Positions 17,201-25,757 of a DNA stretch of 64,000 nucleotides are shown here, piece by piece. Source of the DNA: Chloracidobacterium thermophilum B (lineage in GTDB: Bacteria > Acidobacteriota > Blastocatellia > Chloracidobacteriales > Chloracidobacteriaceae); assembly GCF_000226295.1 (NCBI RefSeq), contig NC_016024.1:1595501-1659500 (forward strand), in the 5' to 3' direction. The position numbers and the translations under genes are program-made. Position 1 is the first letter of the stretch. Every line of letters starts with the position of its first letter. The notes beneath the pieces are model-generated. The model had not been told where the DNA came from. It saw only the letters and a list, made by a program, of their open reading frames with translations, and did no database searches.

Positions 17201-17458
17201 CTAATTTTGCGCCCCGAACGGATCGGTGGCGCAGCACTGGCGCAGGGTTTCGGCAAACCCGACGCCACTCAGTCCATAGTGAACGGCGCACTCGTTGACG
17301 CCACGCACAAAGTGGCGAAACTGCTCCGGCGAAAATGTGTAGTGGGCGCCACCGATGGCCAGGTGAAAGTTGCCACACTCCAGACACAGCCACATTCGCA
17401 CAGGGATGGGTATCTGGTCCGGGTCTTCGGGCAGACGAAACAGCGATTGAATGTCCAT
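17201..17458 (-). CDS. Small CxxC protein in the heme operon
   Basis: An 85-aa protein starting MDIQSLFRLPED, preceded by CAGGAGCC at good spacing and only 21 bp after the TonB-receptor stop. It contains WLCLECGNFHLAIGG (a CxxC followed by His) and SPEQFRHFVRGVN, a pattern seen in small bacterial proteins that pair an N-terminal CxxC/H segment with a short FSxEQFxxF helix. Two further cysteines (CC) lie near the C-terminus. It is not HmuP by sequence. A metal- or heme-handling role is only inferred from location. Confidence 0.7.
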   Translation of the reverse strand: MDIQSLFRLPEDPDQIPIPVRMWLCLECGNFHLAIGGAHYTFSPEQFRHFVRGVNECAVHYGLSGVGFAETLRQCCATDPFGAQN

Positions 17459-17479
17459 AAGTGACAGGCTCCTGGAGCA

Positions 17480-20110
17480 TTAGAAAAACCGCAACCGCAC
17501 TCCGGCGACGAACGCACGCCCCCGCGCCGGCGCATCGAACAGTGAAAACAGGTCCTGGTAAAAGCGATTGCCCAGGTTTTCCACCCCAAGGGTCAGCGCC
17601 ACACCGTAGCGTTCGCGGTCAAAGTTGACGCCGCCGCGCACGTCGTGCACCGTGAAACCCAGGCGTGCCGTGCCCGGCCGTGCGTAGAGGCTGCCGGGCG
17701 GCAACCGGCGCTGGGTCGTGACGATGCGCGACCGATACTCCATCCAGTAGCGGTTCGTGGCCGAGTTCCAGCGCGTCCCCAGCACGGCTTTGACCGGCAC
17801 GACCGGAAAGTTGAACGGGTCCACCGGCTGGTTCGCCTGCAGGTCATCTCCGCGCGTCACACTCAGATTGCCCAGCAGCGTCACGAACGATGACCGCAAT
17901 GCATCGGGCAGCCGGAAGGGCGCTTCAAACTCGGCTTCAATCCCCTGCATGCGGATGCGGCCGAGGTTCTGGCGCTGAAGCACGGCCAGCGGCACGCCCC
18001 CTGGAATCGGATTGGGTATCGGCGCTAGCCCCGGCACTGGCGCGCCGAAGTTGCTGATGAAGTTGGCGTAGTTGTTTCGGAAATAGGTAAAGGCGCCTGA
18101 AAACCGCGTGAAGCGCACCTTCGCTCCCAGATCGAGATTGATGCCGGTTTCCGGGCGCAGGTTCGGGTTTGGAATCGTGATACTGCGCGTCGTCGGGCTA
18201 AGCGTGTGGGATGCCCCGGCATTGTAGCGGTCATAGATGTTCGGTTCGCGGTAACTGCGCGCCACCCGCGCCACGAGACTGACCGCCGGGATAGGGCTGA
18301 CGACGATGCCGCCCGACCCCGTGACGGCCACATTCGCATGGCGCAGCGACTCCAGACCGTTGATACCAGCCGTTCCGGGCGGTATGAGGTTGAAGATGTC
18401 GTAACTCGGTGTATCCAGCGCTCGTGAACGGTAGCCATCCACCCGCAGCCCGCCGATCAGCCGCACATAACGGCTGGGGGTGTATTCGTCCTGCACGAAA
18501 AAGGCCAGGTCCTGAAAGTTGGCGTTCGGAACATCCCGCCGGGGCTGGCTGTTGCGCAGCGAACGCAGCACATCGCCGTCGGTACGGATGCGCGCGGCCA
18601 GCGTCTGCGCCTGAGCCGGGGTCAGACCGCCAGGCGGCGTCGGCAATGTTCCCCGGATGACAATCCGATCATCGGCGCTGGTGTCCCGGTAGAAACTGAT
18701 CCCGGCCGTGATGATGTGGTTGCGGAACGGCGTCAGGATGACCTGCCCATCAAAGCCGCCCGTCGTGGGATTGATCTGCCGGTCCGTGACCTGAAACAGC
18801 GCTGGCAACGCCCGTACGATGACCTGGTCGCGCCGCTGCTGCCACTGGTAGTAGCCGCTGATCTGGACACTGGCAATCACCGGTGACAGATCACGGACGA
18901 CGAATCCCATATTGACCTTGTCGCGGTTGCTGAACAGGAAGTCGAACGTGCCCTGAAGCGGATACCGGTAGGGCGCGGACGCAAGCCGCTCATAACTCGA
19001 CCGCAGGAAAGTCTGCTCCGTGAAGAAGAACCGACCTTCGACGCGCGTGGCATTCGTCCGGTAGGTCGAACCCGTCACCCGGCGCGTCACCGGGTCAAAC
19101 TGTGGCACCACCGAGGCATAGCCGGCTTCCACGGGGCCGCCGGCCGTGTAGTCGCTGAAGTTTTCAAACGACTGCCGGACGCGGGCCGTGAAGCGGCGGG
19201 TCGCCAGACTCAGGCTGCCGCCGTAGCGTCCACCGGGGCCGTTCGAGGTGAAAAAGGGATCAACCACGCTGCTCACCCGCACCCCGCTGTCCACCGTGGC
19301 CGGCGGGCGCGTGATGAAGTTGATCGTACCGCCCAGCGCCTCCGTGCCGTAGAGCACCGACCCGGCCCCACGGATGACTTCAATGGCTTCCAGCGTACCG
19401 ACATCCACCAGTCCCGTCTCGACGCCATTGCCGACGTGGCTCGTCGGCGTGCGCCCGTGGTTGAGGCGCTCGCCATCCACCAGCACCAGCACGCGGTTTC
19501 CTTCGAGTCCACGGATGATGGGGCGCGTCTGGAAGCTCTGCGACTGGGTATAAGTTCCGGGCAAATCGCGGAGAATGTCGGCGGCCGTCCCCGGCAGCCG
19601 TTCCTGCAACTGCTGCTCCGTCACGACCGAAACGGCTTCCGGCGTTGTCATCGTGTCGCGAACGGTACGGCTGGCCGTGATGGTGACGATTTCCCGGATC
19701 GTCCCCGGCGCAAGGCGAATGGGATCGAGGGTTGCACTTGGTGCCGCAAGCCGCACTTCGACGACGGCATCTGAAAATCCTTCCCGTGTGACACGGATTT
19801 GATAGACGCCATAGCGCAGTTCGCCGACGGTAAACGTGCCATCGGCGGCCGTCAGGGCCATGCGCGTACTTCCGGTCGCCACACTGCGGACAAGCACACT
19901 GGCTTCGGCGATTGGTGCTCCCTGCCCATCGGTTACGCTGCCGGTCAAAGCACCCCGGTCTTCAGCCTGCGCACCGGCAATGCCCACCACCCCCAACCAG
20001 ACGGCCATCACCAGAACACCAATCCACGAATAACCACGGCCAGCCCGGAGGCCAGACCAAGGGAAAGCCGCGCGTTTCGCAAACGAAATCACCATCACTG
20101 CATTTGACAT
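17480..20110 (-). CDS. TonB-dependent heme/hemoglobin receptor
   Basis: An 876-aa outer-membrane receptor. After a signal peptide (hydrophobic residues to about 55, ending GIAGAQA) comes a carboxypeptidase-regulatory-like domain (ALTGSVTDGQGAPIAEASVL), then the plug (RPIIRGLEGNRVLVLVDGER), then a beta-barrel ending in F (VAGVRLRFF). It has FRAP/NPNL-like motifs: SYREPNIYD and NPNLRPETG, with a His (GASHTLS) between them, the arrangement diagnostic of heme receptors. The ATG at 20110 was chosen for its upstream GGAGTGGAG; in-frame codons further out lie in the leader. A Fur-type operator lies over the promoter about 230 bp upstream. First gene of the heme operon. Confidence 0.92.
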   Translation of the reverse strand: MSNAVMVISFAKRAAFPWSGLRAGRGYSWIGVLVMAVWLGVVGIAGAQAEDRGALTGSVTDGQGAPIAEASVLVRSVATGSTRMALTAADGTFTVGELRYGVYQIRVTREGFSDAVVEVRLAAPSATLDPIRLAPGTIREIVTITASRTVRDTMTTPEAVSVVTEQQLQERLPGTAADILRDLPGTYTQSQSFQTRPIIRGLEGNRVLVLVDGERLNHGRTPTSHVGNGVETGLVDVGTLEAIEVIRGAGSVLYGTEALGGTINFITRPPATVDSGVRVSSVVDPFFTSNGPGGRYGGSLSLATRRFTARVRQSFENFSDYTAGGPVEAGYASVVPQFDPVTRRVTGSTYRTNATRVEGRFFFTEQTFLRSSYERLASAPYRYPLQGTFDFLFSNRDKVNMGFVVRDLSPVIASVQISGYYQWQQRRDQVIVRALPALFQVTDRQINPTTGGFDGQVILTPFRNHIITAGISFYRDTSADDRIVIRGTLPTPPGGLTPAQAQTLAARIRTDGDVLRSLRNSQPRRDVPNANFQDLAFFVQDEYTPSRYVRLIGGLRVDGYRSRALDTPSYDIFNLIPPGTAGINGLESLRHANVAVTGSGGIVVSPIPAVSLVARVARSYREPNIYDRYNAGASHTLSPTTRSITIPNPNLRPETGINLDLGAKVRFTRFSGAFTYFRNNYANFISNFGAPVPGLAPIPNPIPGGVPLAVLQRQNLGRIRMQGIEAEFEAPFRLPDALRSSFVTLLGNLSVTRGDDLQANQPVDPFNFPVVPVKAVLGTRWNSATNRYWMEYRSRIVTTQRRLPPGSLYARPGTARLGFTVHDVRGGVNFDRERYGVALTLGVENLGNRFYQDLFSLFDAPARGRAFVAGVRLRFF

Positions 20111-20230
20111 AACACTCCACTCCCTGCACGCCGGACAAACGGCTGTCAGAGCTTCATTGCGGACGGCGCATCGGGTAGAGTGCCCGCGCACACGCGCCAT
20201 CCTGTTGCCTACCGGGTGGACACTGTGCTC

Positions 20231-20264
20231 AAAGCCTTCGGTGTTGCCGCACCGGAGGCTTTTT
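20231..20264. promoter_or_regulatory. Hairpin in the heme-receptor leader
   Basis: Inverted repeat AAAGCCTtCGGTG / CACCGgAGGCTTT with a six-base loop. On the plus strand it is followed by TTTTT, like an intrinsic terminator, but no rightward gene precedes it. On the minus strand it lies in the about 230-nt 5' leader of the TonB receptor, about 120 nt before the ATG. Role unknown. Confidence 0.5.
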
Positions 20265-20321
20265 GCTTGGGGGGCGTCAAGGGTTCAGGGCGGCATGGCG
20301 GCACTTGGCAAACTTAGTAAA

Positions 20322-20336
20322 TGAAAATGATTTTCA
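20322..20336 (-). promoter_or_regulatory. Fur-type operator (perfect 7-1-7 palindrome)
   Basis: TGAAAAT-G-ATTTTCA is a perfect 15-bp palindrome with a single central base, the spacing of Fur-family boxes. It lies 10-25 bp downstream of the -10 element of the heme operon promoter, over the expected transcription start, a repressor position. Confidence 0.75.
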
Positions 20337-20346
20337 AGTTGAAGCC

Positions 20347-20375
20347 AACATGCTACACCAAGCTGCGGTTGTCAA
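20347..20375 (-). promoter_or_regulatory. Predicted sigma-70 promoter of the heme operon
   Basis: On the minus strand TTGACA (20370-20375), a 17-bp spacer and CATGTT (20347-20352). The -35 is perfect and the -10 is weak, with the Fur-type box immediately downstream. The local region is notably richer in A/T than its surroundings. Confidence 0.6.
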
Positions 20376-20520
20376 GCCCTGTGCTCGCCCGGACGGAAGA
20401 ATTGCATGGAAGAATTGCACGGGCACACCCTTCCCACGGGCGCGTCTGCGGCAGAGGCACAACGCGGGTCCGGCCAGTGGGCGTGGCCAACGGATGATCA
20501 GCCGCCAGCGTAGCGTCGGA

Positions 20521-20560
20521 TGAATGTAAGGGTGTTCAGGTGAATGTAAGGGCGTTCAGG
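20521..20560. repeat. 20-bp tandem duplication covering the nuoM stop codon
   Basis: Units 20521-20540 and 20541-20560 read TGAATGTAAGGGyGTTCAGG and differ at one base. The second unit includes the nuoM TGA stop on the minus strand, so the first is a duplicated tail lying outside the gene. Otherwise the 445 bp between the heme receptor start and the nuoM stop (20111-20555) hold only the promoter, operator and hairpin listed separately. Confidence 0.85.
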
Positions 20561-22058
20561 ACGGGCGGGAGGTTGCCGTGACCACCGGCGGCACCGCCGG
20601 GCGCGTGGCCTCCAGAAAGAACCGGGGGGCGATGCCCATCACCAGCATCAGAGCTGCCAGCGGCACCACGGTCAGCACTTCCCGCCAGTCGGCATCCGGC
20701 ATCTCGAAGGTGGCTTTGTGCGGCCCAAAAAGCGTACGCCGCACGGCCGTCAGCAGATACACCGCCGACAACACCATGCCGCTGGCCGCCACGACGGCAA
20801 ACCAGCGTCCCGGCGTGGCCGTGAAAGCCCCCAGCAGAGTCAGGAACTCACCGATGAAGCCGTTGGTGAACGGTACGCCGGCTGAGGCCAGGCTGGCCAG
20901 AACCATCAGGAAGGCAAACCGGGGCATCGCTTGGGCCAAACCGCCAAACTCGCCCAGGTCGGTCGTCTGCCGCCGGGTTTCCAGCATGGCGACGAGCAGA
21001 AAGAGCGCGCCGGTTGTGACGCCGTGCGCCACCATGTGAAACATCGCGCCTTCGACGCCATACGCCGTGAACGAAAAGACCCCCAGCGTTACGAACCCCA
21101 GGTGACTGAGCGATGAATAGGCCAGCAGCCGTTTCAGATCGGTCTGCACCATGGCGACCAGCGCCCCGTGCAGGATGCTGACCACGGCCAGCACCAGCAC
21201 CGGCAGCGCCCACGCCTGGGCCTCTTCGGGAAACAGTCCGACGCCAAACCGGACGAGGGCATAGGTGCCCATTTTCGACATAGCCCCCGCCAGCAGCGCT
21301 GTGATGGGCGTCGGGCACTCGGCGTAGGTGTCAGCCTGCCAGGTGTGGAGCGGAAACACCGGAATTTTGACGAAAAACGCAATGGCAAACCCCCAGAAGC
21401 ACCACTGGCGCAGGTCCGGCGAAAGCAGATTGCGCGCCTTGACGAGCGTTTCCAGGTCAAAGGTATAGCGCCCGGTGGCTTGACCGTGCGTCACATAGAG
21501 GCCGATGATCGCCGCAAGCATCAGCAGGCTTCCGGCAACGGTGTAGAGGAAAAATTTGGTGACGGCTGCCAGACGGTTCTCCCCGCCCCACAGGCCGATG
21601 AGGAAGTAGGCCGGGATGAGCACGACTTCCCAGAACACATAGAACGTCACCAGGTCGCGCGCCAGAAAAACGCCGATCAGCCCGCTTTCAAACAGCAGCA
21701 CCAGCATGAAGTAGATGTGGCGCCGGGTCGTGATCGCCGTACTGGCCAGCATCGCCAGCGGCGTCAGCAGCGTCACCAGCAGGATCAGCCACAGGCTGAG
21801 ACCATCCACGGCCAGGTGAAACCAGATGCCCAGCGTGGGAATCCACGGTGCATTGACGACGAGCGCCGGGTCGGTCTGGCGGCCAATCAGCCGCCACGAC
21901 AGCCCGCAGGTCAGCAGCGCCGTTGTCAGCGCCACGGTCAGGGCGTACCGCCGGCCGGCTTCGGCCGACGTAGCCGCCAAAGCGGCAATGACGAGCGCGC
22001 CCATCACCGGCGCAACAATCAGAAGGACGAGCAACAGTCCGGAATCAAGGAACGTCAC
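20556..22058 (-). CDS. nuoM: NADH-quinone oxidoreductase subunit M
   Basis: A 500-aa proton-pumping membrane subunit of complex I with about 14 helices. Conserved parts include FYVFWEVVLIPAYFLIGLWGG (with the key Glu), FALAFFVKIPVFPLHTWQADTYAECP-like text (read here as FAIAFFVKIPVFPLHTW), TDLKRLLAYSSLSHLGFV and HMVAHGVTTGALFLL. The GTG at 22058 is the probable start; a TTG at 22082 is possible. It is the last gene of the leftward nuo cluster; nuoN, which normally follows, is not present downstream. Confidence 0.94.
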   Translation of the reverse strand: MTFLDSGLLLVLLIVAPVMGALVIAALAATSAEAGRRYALTVALTTALLTCGLSWRLIGRQTDPALVVNAPWIPTLGIWFHLAVDGLSLWLILLVTLLTPLAMLASTAITTRRHIYFMLVLLFESGLIGVFLARDLVTFYVFWEVVLIPAYFLIGLWGGENRLAAVTKFFLYTVAGSLLMLAAIIGLYVTHGQATGRYTFDLETLVKARNLLSPDLRQWCFWGFAIAFFVKIPVFPLHTWQADTYAECPTPITALLAGAMSKMGTYALVRFGVGLFPEEAQAWALPVLVLAVVSILHGALVAMVQTDLKRLLAYSSLSHLGFVTLGVFSFTAYGVEGAMFHMVAHGVTTGALFLLVAMLETRRQTTDLGEFGGLAQAMPRFAFLMVLASLASAGVPFTNGFIGEFLTLLGAFTATPGRWFAVVAASGMVLSAVYLLTAVRRTLFGPHKATFEMPDADWREVLTVVPLAALMLVMGIAPRFFLEATRPAVPPVVTATSRPS

Positions 22059-22094
22059 GGCACACTCACTGTTTGTATGCAATCGCCGGGCGTA

Positions 22095-24029
22095 CTATCC
22101 GGGGCCAAACACGAAATAGCCCAGGATGAGCAGCGCCGCGAGAAAGATCATCACGACGTAGCCACGGGCATAGCCCGACTGCATTTCACGCAGGGTAGCC
22201 CCAAGTCCCGACAGGCTGCGCCCGATGCCGCCCACCAGTCCGTCCACCACGGAGACATCCAGCCCCTGCCACAGGCCGCGCCGGGCCAGGGCTTCCAGCG
22301 GACGCGCCACCGCCAGGTCATACGCTTCATCCACCCAGTATTTCGCCTGCAGGATGCGCGGCGCTTCCCAGAGCGGATGGCGTTGAAAGAACCACCATCC
22401 GCCGGCAATGCCGGTCAGGGCAATGGCGGCGGAAACGCCCATGAGCACAAGTTCCGTCGTATGGGAAGCCGCTTCGTGGGTGAACTCGGTCGGCATCGTC
22501 ACCAGTGGACTGAGGAAGCCGCGCATCCACGGATGGGCGCCAAAGGCTTCCGGCAGACCGAGCACGCCACCAAACACTGACAACACGGCCAGCACCACCA
22601 GCGGCAGGGTCATCACCAGCGGCGATTCGTGCGGCTGGCCGTGGGCGACGGCCTCACGCGGTTCCCCGTGGAAGGTCAGCACCATAAGCCGCGTCATATA
22701 GACGGCCGTAAGCAGCGAGGTCAGCAGGCTCACCACCCAGAGGGTTTTGGCCAGTCCACCGGGCAGCACGGCCGAAGCGAAGGTTTCCAGCAACACTTCA
22801 TCCTTGCTGAAAAAGCCCGACAGCAGCGGAAAACCGGCCAGGGCCAGCCAACCGGCCGTCATCGTCCAGCGGGTCAGGGGCATGAAGCGTCCCAGCCCAC
22901 CCATGCGCCGCAGGTTCTGCTCTTCGTGCAGCGCGTGAATGACACTGCCGGCGCCCAGAAAGAGCAGCGCCTTGAAGAAGGCATGCGTGGTGACGTGAAA
23001 GATGCCGGCCGTAAAGGCTCCGGCTCCGCAGGCCATGACCATGAGACCGAGCTGGGAAACCGTCGAGTAGGCCAGCACCTTTTTGATGTCGTCCTGCCCA
23101 AGGGCAATCGTGGCGGACAGCAGCGCCGTTGCCCCGCCGACAACCGCAACGACGACCAGCGCCGTCGGCGCGTGCAGGAAAACAACATTGAGCCGCGCCA
23201 GCAGATAGACTCCGGCCGTAACCATCGTTGCCGCGTGAATGAGGGCCGAAACCGGCGTTGGCCCCGCCATGGCATCGGGCAGCCAGACGAACAGCGGAAT
23301 CTGCGCACTTTTTCCCGTGACCCCCAGCAGCACCAACAGGCCGACGGTGGTCAGGCCGCCCGCGCCAACCGCCGCCCAGCCCAGTGTTTCGACGGGCTGC
23401 TGCGCCGCCCAGCGTGCAATGTCCGCAAAGTTGACACTTCCGGCTTTCGTCACCAGCAGCAGGATGGCCAGCACCAGCCCGGCATCCCCGATACGGTTGT
23501 AAATGAAGGCTTTGCGGGCAGCTTCAGCGGCTTCGTCCCGGGTGAAGTAGTGCCCGATGAGCAGGTAGGAACAGACCCCGACACCTTCCCACCCGACAAA
23601 CATCAGCAGCAGGTTGTCAGCCAGCACCAGCGTCAGCATGGCCGCCACAAAGAGATTCAGCGCAGCAAAAAAGCGGACGTAGCCTTCGTCGCCGTGCATG
23701 TAGCCGGTGGCAAAGATGTGGATGAGCAGTCCGACGCCCGTAATGAACAGCACCATGACGCCCGACAGCGGATCGAGCGCCAGACCAAAGTCAGCGGTCA
23801 GACTGCCCACGCTGAACCACATCCCGAGGCGTTCCGTCACCCGGCGTACGCCTTCTGCATCCGGCGCCGCCGGCAGCAGCTTCAGAAAAAAGACCGCGAA
23901 AGCCAGTCCCGCTGCCACGGCCACAGCGAGGCAGGCCAGGGCCCCGGCCAGACGTTCGCCCAGCCGGCGTCCAGCCACGGTCAGCAGCAGTGCGCCAAAC
24001 AGGGGCGCGAGAATCATCACGGTCAACAT
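22095..24029 (-). CDS. nuoL: NADH-quinone oxidoreductase subunit L
   Basis: A 644-aa complex I subunit with some 16 membrane helices. Landmarks are LLMFVGWEGVGVCSYLLIGHYF, GKSAQIPLFVWLPDAMAGPTPVSALIHAATMVTAGVYLL (a recognisable antiporter-like core), DDIKKVLAYSTVSQLGLM and the C-terminal lateral helix region. Length is normal for NuoL. It is followed by nuoM with a 36-bp gap and preceded by nuoK. Confidence 0.95.
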   Translation of the reverse strand: MLTVMILAPLFGALLLTVAGRRLGERLAGALACLAVAVAAGLAFAVFFLKLLPAAPDAEGVRRVTERLGMWFSVGSLTADFGLALDPLSGVMVLFITGVGLLIHIFATGYMHGDEGYVRFFAALNLFVAAMLTLVLADNLLLMFVGWEGVGVCSYLLIGHYFTRDEAAEAARKAFIYNRIGDAGLVLAILLLVTKAGSVNFADIARWAAQQPVETLGWAAVGAGGLTTVGLLVLLGVTGKSAQIPLFVWLPDAMAGPTPVSALIHAATMVTAGVYLLARLNVVFLHAPTALVVVAVVGGATALLSATIALGQDDIKKVLAYSTVSQLGLMVMACGAGAFTAGIFHVTTHAFFKALLFLGAGSVIHALHEEQNLRRMGGLGRFMPLTRWTMTAGWLALAGFPLLSGFFSKDEVLLETFASAVLPGGLAKTLWVVSLLTSLLTAVYMTRLMVLTFHGEPREAVAHGQPHESPLVMTLPLVVLAVLSVFGGVLGLPEAFGAHPWMRGFLSPLVTMPTEFTHEAASHTTELVLMGVSAAIALTGIAGGWWFFQRHPLWEAPRILQAKYWVDEAYDLAVARPLEALARRGLWQGLDVSVVDGLVGGIGRSLSGLGATLREMQSGYARGYVVMIFLAALLILGYFVFGPG

Positions 24030-24079
24030 GCCAGTCGTTTATCCACAGCGTCCCCGGAGGGGCGTCCACGCAGGGGCCG

Positions 24080-24382
24080 TCAAAGTTTCAGGAGGCTGGA
24101 TTCATCCACATCGAGGGTTTCGCGGTTGCGGAACAGCGCAATGACGATCGCCAGTCCCACACCGGCTTCGGCGGCGGCCACCGCCATGACGAGGATGACG
24201 AAAAGCTGTCCTTCCACCGTCCCCTGGAACACCGAAAACGCCACAAAAGCCAGATTGGCCGCGTTGAGCATGAGTTCCAGGCACAGCAGGGTCGAAATAA
24301 TGTTGTTTTTGACGAAGACACCGGCCGCCCCGATGGCAAAGAGGGCGGCGCTGAGGATGAGATACCAGGACAAAGGCACCAT
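24080..24382 (-). CDS. nuoK: NADH-quinone oxidoreductase subunit K
   Basis: A 100-aa subunit with three membrane helices. It has the family core [19 protein letters not shown] (conserved membrane Glu) and [18 protein letters not shown]. It starts [22 protein letters not shown]. Eighteen bases separate it from the secreted-protein gene that intervenes between nuoJ and nuoK. Confidence 0.95.
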   Translation of the reverse strand: MVPLSWYLILSAALFAIGAAGVFVKNNIISTLLCLELMLNAANLAFVAFSVFQGTVEGQLFVILVMAVAAAEAGVGLAIVIALFRNRETLDVDESSLLKL

Positions 24383-24400
24383 AGTGTTTCACCCGACGTT

Positions 24401-25090
24401 TCACCTGGCGGTGGTCAGCAGACCGATGCCGACTTCTCCGGTTGACCAGGCCAGACGGTAGGCATTTCCTTCCTTGGTAATCGTGACGGCGGCTTCGTAG
24501 GGCTGTCCCGTAGGCGATACGCCCTTGGTGCGATGGGTGGCGGTCAAGCCGCCGCCGCCGTAGAACTGCTCGCGCCCGATTCCCCCTTGCATGTCCAAGG
24601 TTGTCCATCCACCATCGCCGCTGCCGTCGGCTTTGAGGGCATAGAGCGCAACACCGGGCTGCTCACCATAGCCGACCACGAGCACCTGCCCGGCCAGAAT
24701 GCCGACGCCGGTTTCGCCATTCGTCCAGGCGAGGAGATACACCTTGTCGCCGAGTTTGCGGATGCCCAGTTTGCCACGGTACATCCGGCCGTCAGGATTC
24801 GTGCCGGTCGTTTCGTAGGTTCCTTCGATGCCGTCAGTCAGGGACTGCGGGACAGCCGTTTCAGTCAGAATGCGCCCCTGCGCCTGCCCGTTTGTCCACC
24901 GGCCGCGCAAGGTCCCGTTTTCATTGCGATACACAGCCACCCCTGGCACCCGCCCCTTGGAGGTATAGCCCACCATCAGGTATTCAGTGCGCCCGGCATC
25001 CTGGGCGCGCGCCTGCCCTTCCGGCCGACCGACGCCGGCCGGCAGCAGCCACAGACATAACCCCAGGAACACCCAAAGCCCGGAACGCAT
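24401..25090 (-). CDS. Secreted repeat protein inserted between nuoJ and nuoK (unknown function)
   Basis: A 229-aa protein with a clear signal peptide (MRSGLWVFLGLCLWLLPAG) and an exported body made of repeated units. The recurring pattern is hydrophobic-L-x-W-x-x-GExGxGxL, seen as YLLAWTNGETGVGIL and YRLAWSTGEVGIGLL, with related VGYxxxxGVAxYxxxxxGxxxGxWT segments. I do not recognise a characterised family. The ATG at 25090 lies 4 bp from the nuoJ stop, and the stop is 18 bp from nuoK, so it is transcribed within the complex I operon. It has no cysteines or metal motifs suggesting an electron-transfer role. Confidence 0.8.
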   Translation of the reverse strand: MRSGLWVFLGLCLWLLPAGVGRPEGQARAQDAGRTEYLMVGYTSKGRVPGVAVYRNENGTLRGRWTNGQAQGRILTETAVPQSLTDGIEGTYETTGTNPDGRMYRGKLGIRKLGDKVYLLAWTNGETGVGILAGQVLVVGYGEQPGVALYALKADGSGDGGWTTLDMQGGIGREQFYGGGGLTATHRTKGVSPTGQPYEAAVTITKEGNAYRLAWSTGEVGIGLLTTAR

Positions 25091-25094
25091 GGCG

Positions 25095-25592
25095 TTACTC
25101 CTTCTCACGTTTTGCCAGGTGCAAAGCACCAACCACAGCCAGCAGAATCAGCACCGAGGTCAGCTCGAACGGCAGCAGATAACGGGTCATGAGGTTTTTG
25201 CCGACCCGCTCGACCGTACCGGCTTCGCCGGAAGGCGCGCGCTCACCCGTCATGCCCCAGACGGCAAACCAGACCTGCACCGTGAATGCGAGTCCCAGTG
25301 GCAGCGCCAGCCAGACGAGAAAGCGGTGCCGTGGCGGACGTTCTTCATCGGCGCGTACATTGAGCAGCATGATGACGAACACGAACAGCATCATAATGGC
25401 CCCGGCATAGACGACAATCTGTGCCGCGCCGATAAACTGCGCGCCCATCAGAACGTAGAGCGCCGACAGTCCGACAAAGGAAGTAATGAGCGCAAAAGCG
25501 CCGTAGAGCGGGTTGCGCAACAGCACCACCGACACGGCGCCACTGAGCACCAGGGCCGCAAAACCGACGAACAAAAGCTGCTGAAAGGTCAT
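25095..25592 (-). CDS. nuoJ: NADH-quinone oxidoreductase subunit J
   Basis: A 165-aa membrane subunit with five helices. Family landmarks are RNPLYGAFALITSFVGLSALYVLMGAQFIGA (cited in parts: RNPLYGAFALI and YVLMGAQFIGA) and QIVVYAGAIMMLFVFVIMLLN. The ATG at 25592 (MTFQQLLFVGF) is preferred to in-frame codons upstream that give a charged, non-family N-terminus. It begins the nuoJ-[secreted]-nuoK-nuoL-nuoM series and lies 165 bp downstream of the CBS-domain gene. Confidence 0.94.
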   Translation of the reverse strand: MTFQQLLFVGFAALVLSGAVSVVLLRNPLYGAFALITSFVGLSALYVLMGAQFIGAAQIVVYAGAIMMLFVFVIMLLNVRADEERPPRHRFLVWLALPLGLAFTVQVWFAVWGMTGERAPSGEAGTVERVGKNLMTRYLLPFELTSVLILLAVVGALHLAKREKE

Positions 25593-25757
25593 GGCTGCGT
25601 TTGACGATGGACCCCGGCCGCGCAAGGCACGGCTGTCACCCATCGTGAGTTTTCATACACCCCGATGGAATGCTTTTCGCGGCCAAAAATCAAGCCTTTA
25701 CTGCCAGGGTACGGGGGATGAAACCCGGCATTGATGCGGCGGCAGCACCCAAAATGC

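Noticed and set aside
20111-20345. Cobalamin-type riboswitch in the heme receptor leader
   Set aside because: The leader has a hairpin but lacks the B12-box and the conserved core segments of cobalamin riboswitches, and the receptor and operon are heme-type.
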